This document shows, piece by piece, positions 27,868 to 36,059 of a stretch of DNA of 64,000 nucleotides. The stretch's first letter is position 1; each line of letters starts with the position of its first letter. This DNA comes from Nonomuraea solani (lineage in GTDB: Bacteria > Actinomycetota > Actinomycetes > Streptosporangiales > Streptosporangiaceae): NCBI RefSeq assembly GCF_900108335.1, contig NZ_FNVT01000009.1, positions 248,001 to 312,000 on the forward strand. The letters run 5' to 3'. The position numbers and the translations under genes are program-made. The notes beneath the pieces were generated by a model, which saw only the letters and a list, made by a program, of their open reading frames with translations, searched no databases and was not told where the DNA came from.

Positions 27868-28869
27868 ATGACGGATCGGCAGCCGACGCTGGACGAGGTG
27901 GCCCGGCGGGCCGGAGTGTCCAGGGGCACGGTGTCCCGGGTGATCAACAACGCCCCGCACGTCAGCCGGGCCGCACGGCAGGCCGTGGAGCGGGCCATCA
28001 AGGATCTGAGCTACGTCCCCAACGTCGCCGCCCGCTCCCTGGCCACCCAGCGCAGTGGCGCGGTCGTGCTGGCGGTCTCCAGCGACGACCAGGCCCTGTT
28101 CACCAACCCCTTCTTCGCCGAGGTCATCGTCGGGGTGAACGCCGTCCTGGAGGAGACCGACCTTGAGCTGCTGCTGATCCTGGCCGCCTCCGAACGCGGC
28201 CGGAGCCGGCTGGCCCGTGTCCTGCAGTCCCGCAGGGCCGACGGTGTCATGCTGCTGGCCCTGCGGGAAAACGACCCCCTGGCGAAGGTGGCCGCCGAGG
28301 GCGGCGTGCCCGTCGTCCACGGCGGGCGCTCTCTGGGCGGCTCCCACCAGTGGTACGTGGACGCCGACAACCGCGACGGCGCGCGCCAGGCGGCCGAATA
28401 TCTGATCTCCACCGGCCGCACCCGGATCGCGACCATCACCGGGCCGCTCGACATGCACGTCGGCGTCTCCCGCTACCTGGGCTTCCGCGAGGCGCTGGCG
28501 CTGGCCCGGCTCGGCGACGAGCGGGTGGCGCACGGCGACTTCACCGAAGCGAGCGGAGCCGCCGCGATGACTCACCTGCTGACCGAGCATCCAGACCTCG
28601 ACGCCGTGCTGGTCGCCTCCGACGAGATGGCCGTGGGCGCGCTCGGCGTGCTGAAAGAGCGCGGCCGGGCCGTACCCGGCGAGATCGCGGTCGTGGGGTT
28701 CGACGACGTGGTGACCGCCCGGCACACCCATCCCACCCTGACCACGGTGCGCCAGCCCATCAAGGCCCTCGGCCGCGAGATGATCCGCATGCTGCTCGCC
28801 CTGATCCGCGGCGAGCAGCCCACCCCGCTCATCCTCCCGACCGAACTGGTCATCCGCGAATCCGCCTGA
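27868..28869 (+). CDS. LacI family regulator (CebR-like), second copy
   Basis: ATG 27868 gives 333 residues (MTDRQPTLDEVARRAGVSRG); an upstream TTG lies inside the operator and is not used. LacI HTH, hinge (VAARSLATQRSG) and ligand domain (ADNRDGARQAAEYLIS; RIATITGPLDMHVGV; VVGFDDVVTARHTHP; TTVRQPIKALGREMIRML) are complete. Sequence over the whole length resembles the LacI protein at 25834 and, from memory, Streptomyces CebR. Overlying operator argues for autoregulation. With the operon-borne copy it may give two-step control of cellulose use. Confidence 0.9.
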   Translation: MTDRQPTLDEVARRAGVSRGTVSRVINNAPHVSRAARQAVERAIKDLSYVPNVAARSLATQRSGAVVLAVSSDDQALFTNPFFAEVIVGVNAVLEETDLELLLILAASERGRSRLARVLQSRRADGVMLLALRENDPLAKVAAEGGVPVVHGGRSLGGSHQWYVDADNRDGARQAAEYLISTGRTRIATITGPLDMHVGVSRYLGFREALALARLGDERVAHGDFTEASGAAAMTHLLTEHPDLDAVLVASDEMAVGALGVLKERGRAVPGEIAVVGFDDVVTARHTHPTLTTVRQPIKALGREMIRMLLALIRGEQPTPLILPTELVIRESA

Positions 28870-28882
28870 GCCCGTACGGCCG

Positions 28883-30091
28883 CTATGCCACGGCTCCGTC
28901 CACGAGCTGCTGGACCCGTGCGGGGGTGTAGATGCCGTCGACCAGGAGTTGCGCCAGGCCGAGCACGCCCGCGTGCGGGTCGATGTCGCTGCGCACGATC
29001 TGCAGGTTGCGGGTGGCCAGCGGGAGCGAGCGCCGGTAGACGATCTCGCGGATGCCGGCGAAGAGTTGCTCGTCGGTGTGGGCGAGCTGCCCGCCGATGG
29101 CGATGACACGCGGGTTGAACAGGTTGACCGTGTCGGCGATCGCGCCGCCGAGGATGCGGGCCGCGCGCCGGGCGAGCCGCACCGCGACGAGGTCGCCGCT
29201 GCGGATCAGGCGTACGGCGTCGTCCACCGTGGTCACGTCGCGGCCCGCCTCGCGCAGGTCGCGCACGATGGCCCAGCCCCCGGCGTAGGCTTCGACGCAG
29301 CCGGCGTTGCCGCATCGGCAGATGGGCGGCTCGGCGACGTCGTCGACCCTGACCTGGATATGGCCGACGTCGCCGGCCGCGCCGTCGGCGCCGCGGTGCA
29401 CCCTCCCGCTGGCGATGAGGCCGGTGCCGACGCCGGTGCCGATCTTGAGCATGAGCAGGTGGGGCACATCCGGGTAGCGCAGCCGGTGCTCGCCGTACGC
29501 CATGGCGTTGACGTCCTTGTCCACCAGGACGGGGCAGTCGAAGCGGGAGCGGAACCAGCCGGGGATGTCGTAGCGGTCCCAGCCGGTCATGATCGGCGGG
29601 CTGACGACCCGTCCGGTCTCGAAGTCCACCGGGCCCGGCACGTCGAGCCCGATGCCGAGCACCTCGGCGGGCTTGCGGCGGGCCGCGGCGAGAAGCTCGG
29701 CGAACAGGTCGTCCACGATGGTGAGAATGGCCTGCGGGCCCGTCGTCACCTCGGCGCGGACCTCGCGCTCGGCCCGGACCTCGCCGGCCAGGTCGCACAG
29801 GGCGGTCCTCAGGCCGGTCGCGCCGATGTCGGCCACCAGGAGCACACCGCGATCGCGGTTGACCACGAACTGGCCCGCCGGGCGGCCGCGAGTGCGCGCC
29901 TCCTCCTCGGCGGGGATGAGCAAGCCGGCCGCCAGCAGACCGTCGAGCCGCTGGTTGACGGTGGTTCGCGACAGGCCGGTGTGGCGCATCACGTCGGCCT
30001 TCGTCAAGCCGTCGGGCGCGTCGCGGAACAGGCTGAGGATCTCGCCTGAGCTGGCCCCCAGACGCGGGCCGGGCGGGCTCGGTACATCCAT
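28883..30091 (-). CDS. ROK family transcriptional regulator
   Basis: ATG 30091 gives 402 residues (MDVPSPPGPRLGASSGEILS); the longer frame to 30136 runs into the divergent promoter region. A MarR-like winged helix covers residues 20-80 (GLTKADVMRHTGLSRTTVNQ). The ROK sugar-kinase fold follows with the ATP-binding DIGATGLRTAL motif, GIGLDVPGPVDFETG, GTGVGTGLIASG and the zinc motif CRCGNAGCVEAY. ROK regulators respond to sugars or sugar phosphates. It is divergent from the ABC operon beginning at 30225 with a 133-bp gap, so it most likely represses that operon. Convergent with the LacI gene, 13 bp apart. Confidence 0.9.
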   Translation of the reverse strand: MDVPSPPGPRLGASSGEILSLFRDAPDGLTKADVMRHTGLSRTTVNQRLDGLLAAGLLIPAEEEARTRGRPAGQFVVNRDRGVLLVADIGATGLRTALCDLAGEVRAEREVRAEVTTGPQAILTIVDDLFAELLAAARRKPAEVLGIGLDVPGPVDFETGRVVSPPIMTGWDRYDIPGWFRSRFDCPVLVDKDVNAMAYGEHRLRYPDVPHLLMLKIGTGVGTGLIASGRVHRGADGAAGDVGHIQVRVDDVAEPPICRCGNAGCVEAYAGGWAIVRDLREAGRDVTTVDDAVRLIRSGDLVAVRLARRAARILGGAIADTVNLFNPRVIAIGGQLAHTDEQLFAGIREIVYRRSLPLATRNLQIVRSDIDPHAGVLGLAQLLVDGIYTPARVQQLVDGAVA

Positions 30092-30224
30092 ACGGGTCAC
30101 TCTAGCTATGTCTCCAACTAGACGTAAGTCAGCCATGTTTCAACATAAAAAGTCGAAAGAAGGGTTGTCATTCTTCAGAAGCACTGGTTACGGTCATGTC
30201 ATCGACGCCTGAAAGGGACATCTG

Positions 30225-31277
30225 ATGATGGCCAACACCAGAGGTAGCCGCACCACGGCCCTCAGCGCGGTTCTCGCCGCGGGCGTGCTCGCGCTGGCTG
30301 CCTGCGGTTCCGGCGAGACCACCGGGACCACCCCGGCGGGCGCAGGGGCGAGCACCGCGACGCCCAAGATCGCCGCCGTGATCAAGGGACTGGACAACCC
30401 GTTCTTCCAGACGATGAAGCAGGGCATGGACGAGCAGGCCGCCACGGCCAAGGTGCCCGTCACGGTCCAGGCGGCCAACGCCATCACGGACACGACCGGC
30501 CAGGCGGACAAGCTCAACGGCCTGGCCGGGCAGGACTTCTCCTGTTACGTGATCAACCCGATCTCCGGCACCAACCTGGTCCAGGGTCTGGCCCAGCTCT
30601 CCGCCCAGAACAAGACCGTGGTCAACATCGACAGCCCGATCGACGCGGCGGCGGCCAAGAGCGCGAACGTCAAGCTGGCGACGTACATCGGGACCGACAA
30701 CGTCGAGGCCGGCAAGATGGCCGGGCAGCGCATGACCGAACTGCTGCCGGGCGGCGGCAAGGTCGCGGCCATCGGCGGCATCGCGGGCGACGTGACCAGC
30801 GGCGCCCGGATCGAGGGCTTCCAGCAGGGCCTCGGGCCCGAGGTCAAGGTGGCGCAGACCGTCGCGGCCAACTGGGAGCGGCAGACCGCGCTCACCGCGG
30901 CCACCGACGTGCTGCAGGCACACCCCGACCTGGCCGGATTCTTCGTCGCGAATGACGACATGGGGCTGGGCGTGGCGCGCGCCGTCGCCAACGCCGGCAA
31001 GACCGGCAAGGTCAAGGTCATCAGCGTGGACGGCATCAAGGACGCGCTCGACGCGGTCAAGGCCGGCACCCTGGACGGCACCGTCGCCCAGTACCCGTAC
31101 GCGATCGGGCTGATGGGCGTGGAGGCGTGCCAGGCGGCCTCGGCCGGCAAGACGCTGCCCGCCAGCGTCAAGGCCCCGGTCGAGCTGGTCACCAAGGACA
31201 ACGCGGACAAGGCGCTGGCGGCCACGCCGAAGCCGTTCGGCAGCTATGACGACCCGTTCACGTCCCTCATCAAGTAG
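30225..31277 (+). CDS. Sugar-binding lipoprotein of a fructose/ribose-type ABC transporter
   Basis: ATG 30225, preceded by AAAGGGACA, gives 350 residues with a lipobox (LALAACGSG). The mature protein is a type I periplasmic binding fold like RbsB/FrcB: AAVIKGLDNPFFQTMKQGMD, NPISGTNLVQGLAQL, IDSPID, YIGTDNVEAGKMAGQ, FFVANDDMGLGVARAV, VISVDGIKDALDAV. It catches a monosaccharide outside the cell for the permease and ATPase encoded next. The gene order matches the frcBCAK fructose operon of Sinorhizobium, and the epimerase gene suggests a ketohexose such as fructose, psicose or tagatose (inference). Confidence 0.9.
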   Translation: MMANTRGSRTTALSAVLAAGVLALAACGSGETTGTTPAGAGASTATPKIAAVIKGLDNPFFQTMKQGMDEQAATAKVPVTVQAANAITDTTGQADKLNGLAGQDFSCYVINPISGTNLVQGLAQLSAQNKTVVNIDSPIDAAAAKSANVKLATYIGTDNVEAGKMAGQRMTELLPGGGKVAAIGGIAGDVTSGARIEGFQQGLGPEVKVAQTVAANWERQTALTAATDVLQAHPDLAGFFVANDDMGLGVARAVANAGKTGKVKVISVDGIKDALDAVKAGTLDGTVAQYPYAIGLMGVEACQAASAGKTLPASVKAPVELVTKDNADKALAATPKPFGSYDDPFTSLIK

Positions 31278-31322
31278 CGCCTACGCCGTCCCGCCGGCCC
31301 GGCGGGACGAGGAGTGACAGAC

Positions 31323-32297
31323 ATGGCAAACGCAACGCTCTCGGCCCACGACGCGGAGAGCTGGTCCGCGAAGCTGAAAGACACCGGGTTCTGGGCGGAG
31401 TGGGCGGCCCTCGTCGGACTGGTCGTCCTGGTGATCGTGTTCCAGGCGCTCAACCCGGCCTTCCTCAGCCCCGGCAACATCACCTCCATGCTGCTGGCCG
31501 CCGCGATCCTGATCGTGCTGGCCGTGGGCCAGACGTTCGTGATCGCCACCGCGGGCATCGACCTGTCGATCGCCTCGGCGATGACGCTGGGCGCGGTGGT
31601 CTTCGGTCAGGCGTACACGGCGCAGTGGGGGCTGGCGCTCTCGTGCGTGGCGGGCGTGCTCGCCGCGGCGGTGGCGGGCCTGGTCAACGGCCTGCTCACC
31701 GCCTGGGGGAAGATCGCGGACTTCATCGTGACGCTGGGCATGCTCTCCGCCGCCTCCGGACTGGCTCTGATCCTCTCCGACGGCAAGCCGGTCACGATCA
31801 TCGACCCGGCGCTGCTCACCCTGTCCACCGGGAGGGCAGGGGTCTTCGGCTACTCGTTCCTGATCGCGGTCGCGGTCGCGATCGTGGCGCACGTCGTCCT
31901 GTTCCACACCAGGTTCGGCACCCATCTGCTCGCCACCGGCGGCTCACCGGAGTCGGCCAACGCGATGGGCATCAGCACCCGGCGGATCAAGATCGCCGTC
32001 TACACCATCAGCGGCATGCTGGCCGGGCTGGGCGCGCTGCTCCTCATCGCCCGCGTCGGCGCGGCCGAACCCGCCTCCAACACCTCCTTCCTGCTCAACT
32101 CCGTGGCGGCGGTCGTGCTCGGCGGGGTGAGCCTGTTCGGCGGGCGGGGCACCATCATCGGCCCGGTCATCGGCGCGCTGCTGCTGATCGCGCTGGTCAA
32201 CGGGCTGACCCTGCTCGGGGTCTCCCAGTTCTACCAACCGCTGGCCGTCGGCGTCGTCGTGGTGCTGGCCGCCCTGCTCACAAGGTTCCAGCGATGA
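31323..32297 (+). CDS. ABC sugar permease, RbsC/FrcC type
   Basis: ATG 31323 lies 8 bp after GAGGAG; a GTG at 31314 in frame is the alternative. The 324-residue protein has about eight to ten membrane helices and the RbsC-type motifs GQTFVIATAGIDLSIASAM and ANAMGISTRRIKIAVYTISG, and SVAAVVLGGVSLFGGRGTII. These define the ribose/xylose/fructose permease family, where one gene product forms the homodimeric channel. It is followed with a 4-bp overlap by the ATPase gene. Confidence 0.9.
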   Translation: MANATLSAHDAESWSAKLKDTGFWAEWAALVGLVVLVIVFQALNPAFLSPGNITSMLLAAAILIVLAVGQTFVIATAGIDLSIASAMTLGAVVFGQAYTAQWGLALSCVAGVLAAAVAGLVNGLLTAWGKIADFIVTLGMLSAASGLALILSDGKPVTIIDPALLTLSTGRAGVFGYSFLIAVAVAIVAHVVLFHTRFGTHLLATGGSPESANAMGISTRRIKIAVYTISGMLAGLGALLLIARVGAAEPASNTSFLLNSVAAVVLGGVSLFGGRGTIIGPVIGALLLIALVNGLTLLGVSQFYQPLAVGVVVVLAALLTRFQR

Positions 32298-33049
32298 CCG
32301 ACAACGCCGTTCCCCTGCTCGAAACCCACCAGGTCTCCCTGTCCTTCGGCAGCGTACGCGCGCTGGCCGATGTGTCCCTGACCCTGCGCCGCGGCGAGAT
32401 CACCGCGCTGGTCGGTGACAACGGCGCGGGCAAGTCCACCCTCGTCCGCTGCATCTCCGGCATCCACCGGCCACAAAGCGGGCGCATCGTCTTCGACGGC
32501 GCCGAGACCGACTTCCGCTCCCCCGAGAACGCCCGCGAAGCCGGAATCGAGACCGTGCACCAGAACCTCGCGCTGGTGGAGGACCTCACGGTGTGGCAGA
32601 ACCTGTTCCTCAACCGCGAGATCGTCCGCAGGCTCGGCCCCATCGCCCTGCTCGACCGGCGCGCCATGCAGGCCCGCGCCCGCGAGATGGTCTCCACACT
32701 CGCCGTCAACGTGCCCGCGGTGAAGTTGCGGGTCCGCCGTCTCTCGGGCGGCCAGCGCCAGGCCGTGGCCATCTGCCGTGCCGCCGGCTTCAGCTCCAAA
32801 CTCGTGATCATGGACGAGCCCACCGCCGCGCTCGGCGTGCAGGAGACCGCCCGGGTCGAGGAGCTGATCCTGCGCCTGCGCGACGAAGGGCACGCGGTCC
32901 TGCTCATCAGCCACAACTTCGCCCAGGTCATGCGGCTCAGCCAGCAGGTGTGGGTGATGCGCGCCGGACAGTGCGTGGGCGGGCGGCGCACCGACGAGAC
33001 CACCGGCGAGGAGATCGTCGCCCTGATCACCGGCGCGCTCGGCAACTGA
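32294..33049 (+). CDS. ABC sugar transporter ATPase, single-domain FrcA type
   Basis: ATG 32294 overlaps the permease stop. The 251-residue protein carries Walker A GDNGAGKST (about residues 38-46), Q-loop, signature LSGGQRQAVAI, Walker B LVIMDEPTAAL and the H-loop SHN. Most ribose-type ATPases have two ATPase domains and about 500 residues; this has one, like FrcA of Sinorhizobium. It energises sugar uptake through the preceding permease. Confidence 0.92.
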   Translation: MTDNAVPLLETHQVSLSFGSVRALADVSLTLRRGEITALVGDNGAGKSTLVRCISGIHRPQSGRIVFDGAETDFRSPENAREAGIETVHQNLALVEDLTVWQNLFLNREIVRRLGPIALLDRRAMQARAREMVSTLAVNVPAVKLRVRRLSGGQRQAVAICRAAGFSSKLVIMDEPTAALGVQETARVEELILRLRDEGHAVLLISHNFAQVMRLSQQVWVMRAGQCVGGRRTDETTGEEIVALITGALGN

Positions 33050-33075
33050 CGTTCCCAGAAAGGCAACTCCTTCAG

Positions 33076-33939
33076 ATGACCACCAACCCCATCGGCGTGC
33101 ACGCCCTCGTCTGGGTCGGGGACACCGGCCCGGCCTCGCTGGCGTACGCGATCGACAAGACCAAGGCGGCCGGCTTCGACCTGCTGGAGCTCTCGCTGCA
33201 CGACTCGGTGAACCTCGACGTCGCCGCGGCGCGCGAGGCCCTGCGCACGGCAGGGCTGGGCGTGGTCTGCTCCCGCGGCCTCGCCTTCGACGCCGACGTC
33301 TCCAGCGACGACCCGGCCGTGGTCGAGCGCGGCGAAAAGCTGCTGCACGACTCCCTGGCCGTCACCCGCGCCCTCGGCGGCACCCACTTCACCGGCGCGC
33401 TCTACAGCGCGCTGGGCAAGTACGGCCGCCCGCTCACCGAGGCGGGACGGCGCAACGTGGTCACGGTGCTGCGCCGTCTGGCCCAGGAGGCGGACGGCCA
33501 CGGCATGACGCTCGGCCTGGAGATCTGCAACCGGTATGAGACCAACGTGATCAACACCGCCCGGGACGCGCTGCGCCTCGCCGACGACATCGGCGAGGAC
33601 AACGTGCTGATCCACCTCGACACCTACCACATGAACATCGAGGAGGACGACCTCGTACGCCCGGTGCGCGAGGTCGGCGACCGGCTCGGCTACGTCCACA
33701 TCGGGGAGAACCACCGTGGCTATCTCGGCTCCGGTCACCTGGACTTCACCGCCTTCTTCCACGCCCTGGGCGACATCCGCTACCAAGGACCGATCACCTT
33801 CGAGTCGTTCTCCTCGGCCGTCGTGATGGAAGGGCTCTCCAACGACCTGGCCATCTGGCGCAACCTGTGGGACGACGGCGACGACCTCGCCCGGCACGCC
33901 CGCGCCTTCATCGCCGGCCACCTCCACACCAGCCGATGA
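33076..33939 (+). CDS. Sugar phosphate isomerase/epimerase (ketose 3-epimerase-like)
   Basis: ATG 33076 with AGAAAGG upstream; 287 residues. It is an AP-endonuclease-2-type TIM barrel with metal-binding residues in GLEICNRYETNV (Glu), LIHLDTYHMNIEE (Asp, His), YVHIGENHRGYLGSG (His) and ITFESFSSAV (Glu). This pattern, especially LDTYHMNIEE and IGENHRG, is that of D-tagatose/D-psicose 3-epimerases. It likely converts an imported ketohexose to or from D-fructose. Lying between ABC ATPase and kinase genes, it would link uptake to phosphorylation. Confidence 0.85.
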   Translation: MTTNPIGVHALVWVGDTGPASLAYAIDKTKAAGFDLLELSLHDSVNLDVAAAREALRTAGLGVVCSRGLAFDADVSSDDPAVVERGEKLLHDSLAVTRALGGTHFTGALYSALGKYGRPLTEAGRRNVVTVLRRLAQEADGHGMTLGLEICNRYETNVINTARDALRLADDIGEDNVLIHLDTYHMNIEEDDLVRPVREVGDRLGYVHIGENHRGYLGSGHLDFTAFFHALGDIRYQGPITFESFSSAVVMEGLSNDLAIWRNLWDDGDDLARHARAFIAGHLHTSR

Positions 33940-34616
33940 CCCTTCCCGAGAGCCTGGACGACCTCCTTGACCGCGCCCGCTCCTGGACCGGCCGGCGCGC
34001 CCTGCTCGGCATCACCGGCGGCCCCGGCGCGGGCAAGACCACGCTCGCGGTGACCCTCACCCGCCTGCTCCGTCAGGAACCGCCCCCCGGTCTGACCGCC
34101 GACTGGGTGGCCCATGTCCCGATGGACGGCTTCCACCTGGCCGACATCGAGCTCGACCGGCTCGGCCGGCGCGACCGCAAGGGCGCCCCTGACACCTTCG
34201 ACGCCGCCGGCTACGCCGCCCTCCTGCGCCGCCTGCGCGAGGACCAGGAGGACATGGTGTACGCCCCCGTCTTCGAACGCGACCTGGAACAGCCCGTCGC
34301 CGGCGGTATCCCGGTCCCCCGCGCCGCCCGCCTGATCATCACCGAGGGCAACTACCTGCTGCTCGACGACGGCGACTGGGCCCGCGTACGCCCCTGGCTG
34401 GACGAGGTCTGGTACTGCGACCTGGACCACACCGAACGCCTGCGCCGGCTGATCACCCGGCACGTACGCTTCGGCAAGCCGCCGGAGCACGCGGTGAGCT
34501 GGGCGGAGGAGGTCGACCAGCGCAACGCCGATCTGATCGCCACCACCAAGCCGAAGGCCGACCTGATCGTCCCCGACCCGGTCATCCGATCGATCGAACA
34601 TCCTGGCGGCATGTGA
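33936..34616 (+). CDS. P-loop nucleoside/sugar kinase, FrcK-like
   Basis: ATG 33936 overlaps the epimerase stop by 4 bp; 226 residues. Walker A GITGGPGAGKTTLA near 25-38, HVPMDGFHLADIELDRLGRR (substrate loop) and LIITEGNYLLLDDGDW (Walker B) mark the uridine kinase/phosphoribulokinase-like family. A kinase of this family ends the frcBCAK operon in Sinorhizobium. It probably phosphorylates the imported or epimerised sugar; direct evidence is absent. Last gene of the operon. Confidence 0.85.
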   Translation: MTLPESLDDLLDRARSWTGRRALLGITGGPGAGKTTLAVTLTRLLRQEPPPGLTADWVAHVPMDGFHLADIELDRLGRRDRKGAPDTFDAAGYAALLRRLREDQEDMVYAPVFERDLEQPVAGGIPVPRAARLIITEGNYLLLDDGDWARVRPWLDEVWYCDLDHTERLRRLITRHVRFGKPPEHAVSWAEEVDQRNADLIATTKPKADLIVPDPVIRSIEHPGGM

Positions 34617-34778
34617 GCACGGCACCTCTGGGTGCTCTCGATTGACAAACCGGTAAGTACAGAAACGGACGCACAAGAGGCCCCTGTTCGACGCGGATTC
34701 GCGCGACTGGCAGCCGTTCCGGCCGTGAACCGCCACACGCGGGGGCCACGGCGGCTGGGTCGATGCGAAAGGTCTGGC

Positions 34779-34807
34779 TTGTCGCTGTACCTACTGTTAT
34801 GTACGCT
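34779..34807 (+). promoter_or_regulatory. Possible promoter of the TetR-tautomerase unit
   Basis: TTGTCG (34779-34784) and TACGCT (34802-34807) are 17 bp apart. The spacer and -10 contain TGTAC and GTACG arms that could bind the repressor. A transcript start 7 bp on would coincide with GTG 34814, implying a leaderless mRNA. Confidence 0.35.
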
Positions 34808-34813
34808 CGGCCT

Positions 34814-35377
34814 GTGGACACCCGGGAACGGCTGATCGAGAGCACCCGCGCATTGTTGTGGGAACGCGGCTATGTGGGCACGTCGCCGAAGACCATCCAG
34901 GAGCGGTCCGGGGCGGGCCAGGGCAGCATGTACCACCACTTCCGCGGCAAGGCCGACCTGGCGCTGGCCGCGATCACCCGAAGCGCCGAGGAGATGCGCG
35001 CCCGCGCGGAGGCGATCTTCTCCGGTCCCGGAACCCCCGCCCAGCGGATCATCACCTACCTGCGCCGGGAACGGGACGTTCTGCGAGGCTGCCCGGTGGG
35101 CCGCCTGACCCAGGACCCGGACGTGATGGCCGACCCCACGCTGCGCCGTCCCGTCGAGAGGACCTTCGTCTGGTTGCGCGCCCGGATGACCGGGCTCCTC
35201 GCGGAAGCGCAGGCGAAGGGCGAGATCGACTCCGAGCTCGACCCGGCCGCCACCGCCACCGCCCTCGTCGCCGTCCTGCAGGGCGGATATGTGGTCGCCC
35301 GCGCCGCCGCCGACGCGGAGGTGTACGCCCAGGCCATCGACGGCGCGCTCGGCATGCTCGCCGGCCACGCTCGCTGA
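34814..35377 (+). CDS. TetR/AcrR family regulator
   Basis: GTG 34814 gives 187 residues (VDTRERLIESTRALLWERGY); ATG 34799 in frame is the alternative. HTH residues TSPKTIQERSGAGQGSMYHH then FRGKADLALAAI are typical of TetR proteins with a TetR_C_LfrR-like C-terminal domain (DPDVMADPTLRRPVERTF). It precedes a tautomerase gene by 88 bp on the same strand and probably regulates it. A Cys in LRGCPVGRL near the ligand domain could be redox-sensitive, which is speculation. Confidence 0.85.
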   Translation: MDTRERLIESTRALLWERGYVGTSPKTIQERSGAGQGSMYHHFRGKADLALAAITRSAEEMRARAEAIFSGPGTPAQRIITYLRRERDVLRGCPVGRLTQDPDVMADPTLRRPVERTFVWLRARMTGLLAEAQAKGEIDSELDPAATATALVAVLQGGYVVARAAADAEVYAQAIDGALGMLAGHAR

Positions 35378-35465
35378 CCCGGGAGAGCCCGATGTGCCAC
35401 GGCCGCGCCTGCCGCCGGCTCTCCATCGACCATGCACCGATCGCATCACTCGAAAGGACGAACTG

Positions 35466-35858
35466 ATGCCCTTTGTTCGCATCGACGCGCTCCGCGCGGA
35501 CGAGCAGCGGCTGGAGGCCATGGGACGGGCCGTGCACGAGGCCCTGGTCGACGCCATCGGCATCCCGCAGGACGATCTCTTCCACGTGCTCACCAGTCAC
35601 GGCGGCACGCGGAGCATGCTCCACTACGACAACTACCTCGGCCTGCAACGGAGCGACGACATCGTGTTCGTGTCCATCACCATGCGCTCCGGACGCACCG
35701 ATGACCAGAAGCGGGCTCTCTACCGAAGGATCGCCGAGCTCGCCGAGGAGTACGCGGGCATCGAGCCGCGCAATGTTCTCGTCGTGCTCCACGAGAACAG
35801 GTCGATCGACTGGTCGCTCGGTGAAGGTGTGGCGCAGTACGTACAGGCTGGCGGATGA
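35466..35858 (+). CDS. Tautomerase family protein
   Basis: ATG 35466 follows AAAGGAC at good spacing. The 130-residue protein begins MPFVRIDAL, so Pro1 becomes the catalytic N-terminal base after Met removal. The two-unit beta-alpha-beta length (about 130 residues), and the motifs LVDAIGIPQDDLFHVLTSHG and VSITMRSGRTDDQKRALYRR fit the cis-CaaD/MSAD-like tautomerase families. Substrate unknown. The TetR gene immediately upstream suggests induction by an organic compound. Followed by 200 bp without a recognisable gene. Confidence 0.87.
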   Translation: MPFVRIDALRADEQRLEAMGRAVHEALVDAIGIPQDDLFHVLTSHGGTRSMLHYDNYLGLQRSDDIVFVSITMRSGRTDDQKRALYRRIAELAEEYAGIEPRNVLVVLHENRSIDWSLGEGVAQYVQAGG

Positions 35859-36059
35859 ATCGAATTTTCGAGCCCTGAATCATCTCGAAGAGTGGTTCGC
35901 CGGTGCTCGTCAAATGCCGTGCCCGCATTCAGGACAACGGCCTCCGCGGCGCCATGTCGTCGAACCAGAGAATCGATACAGAAACTCGGAGGGCAAATGC
36001 CCGGCTTATGTCCGGGTAGTGCCCTGGCTAGCGAATGACCTGATCTTCACAATCGTGTC

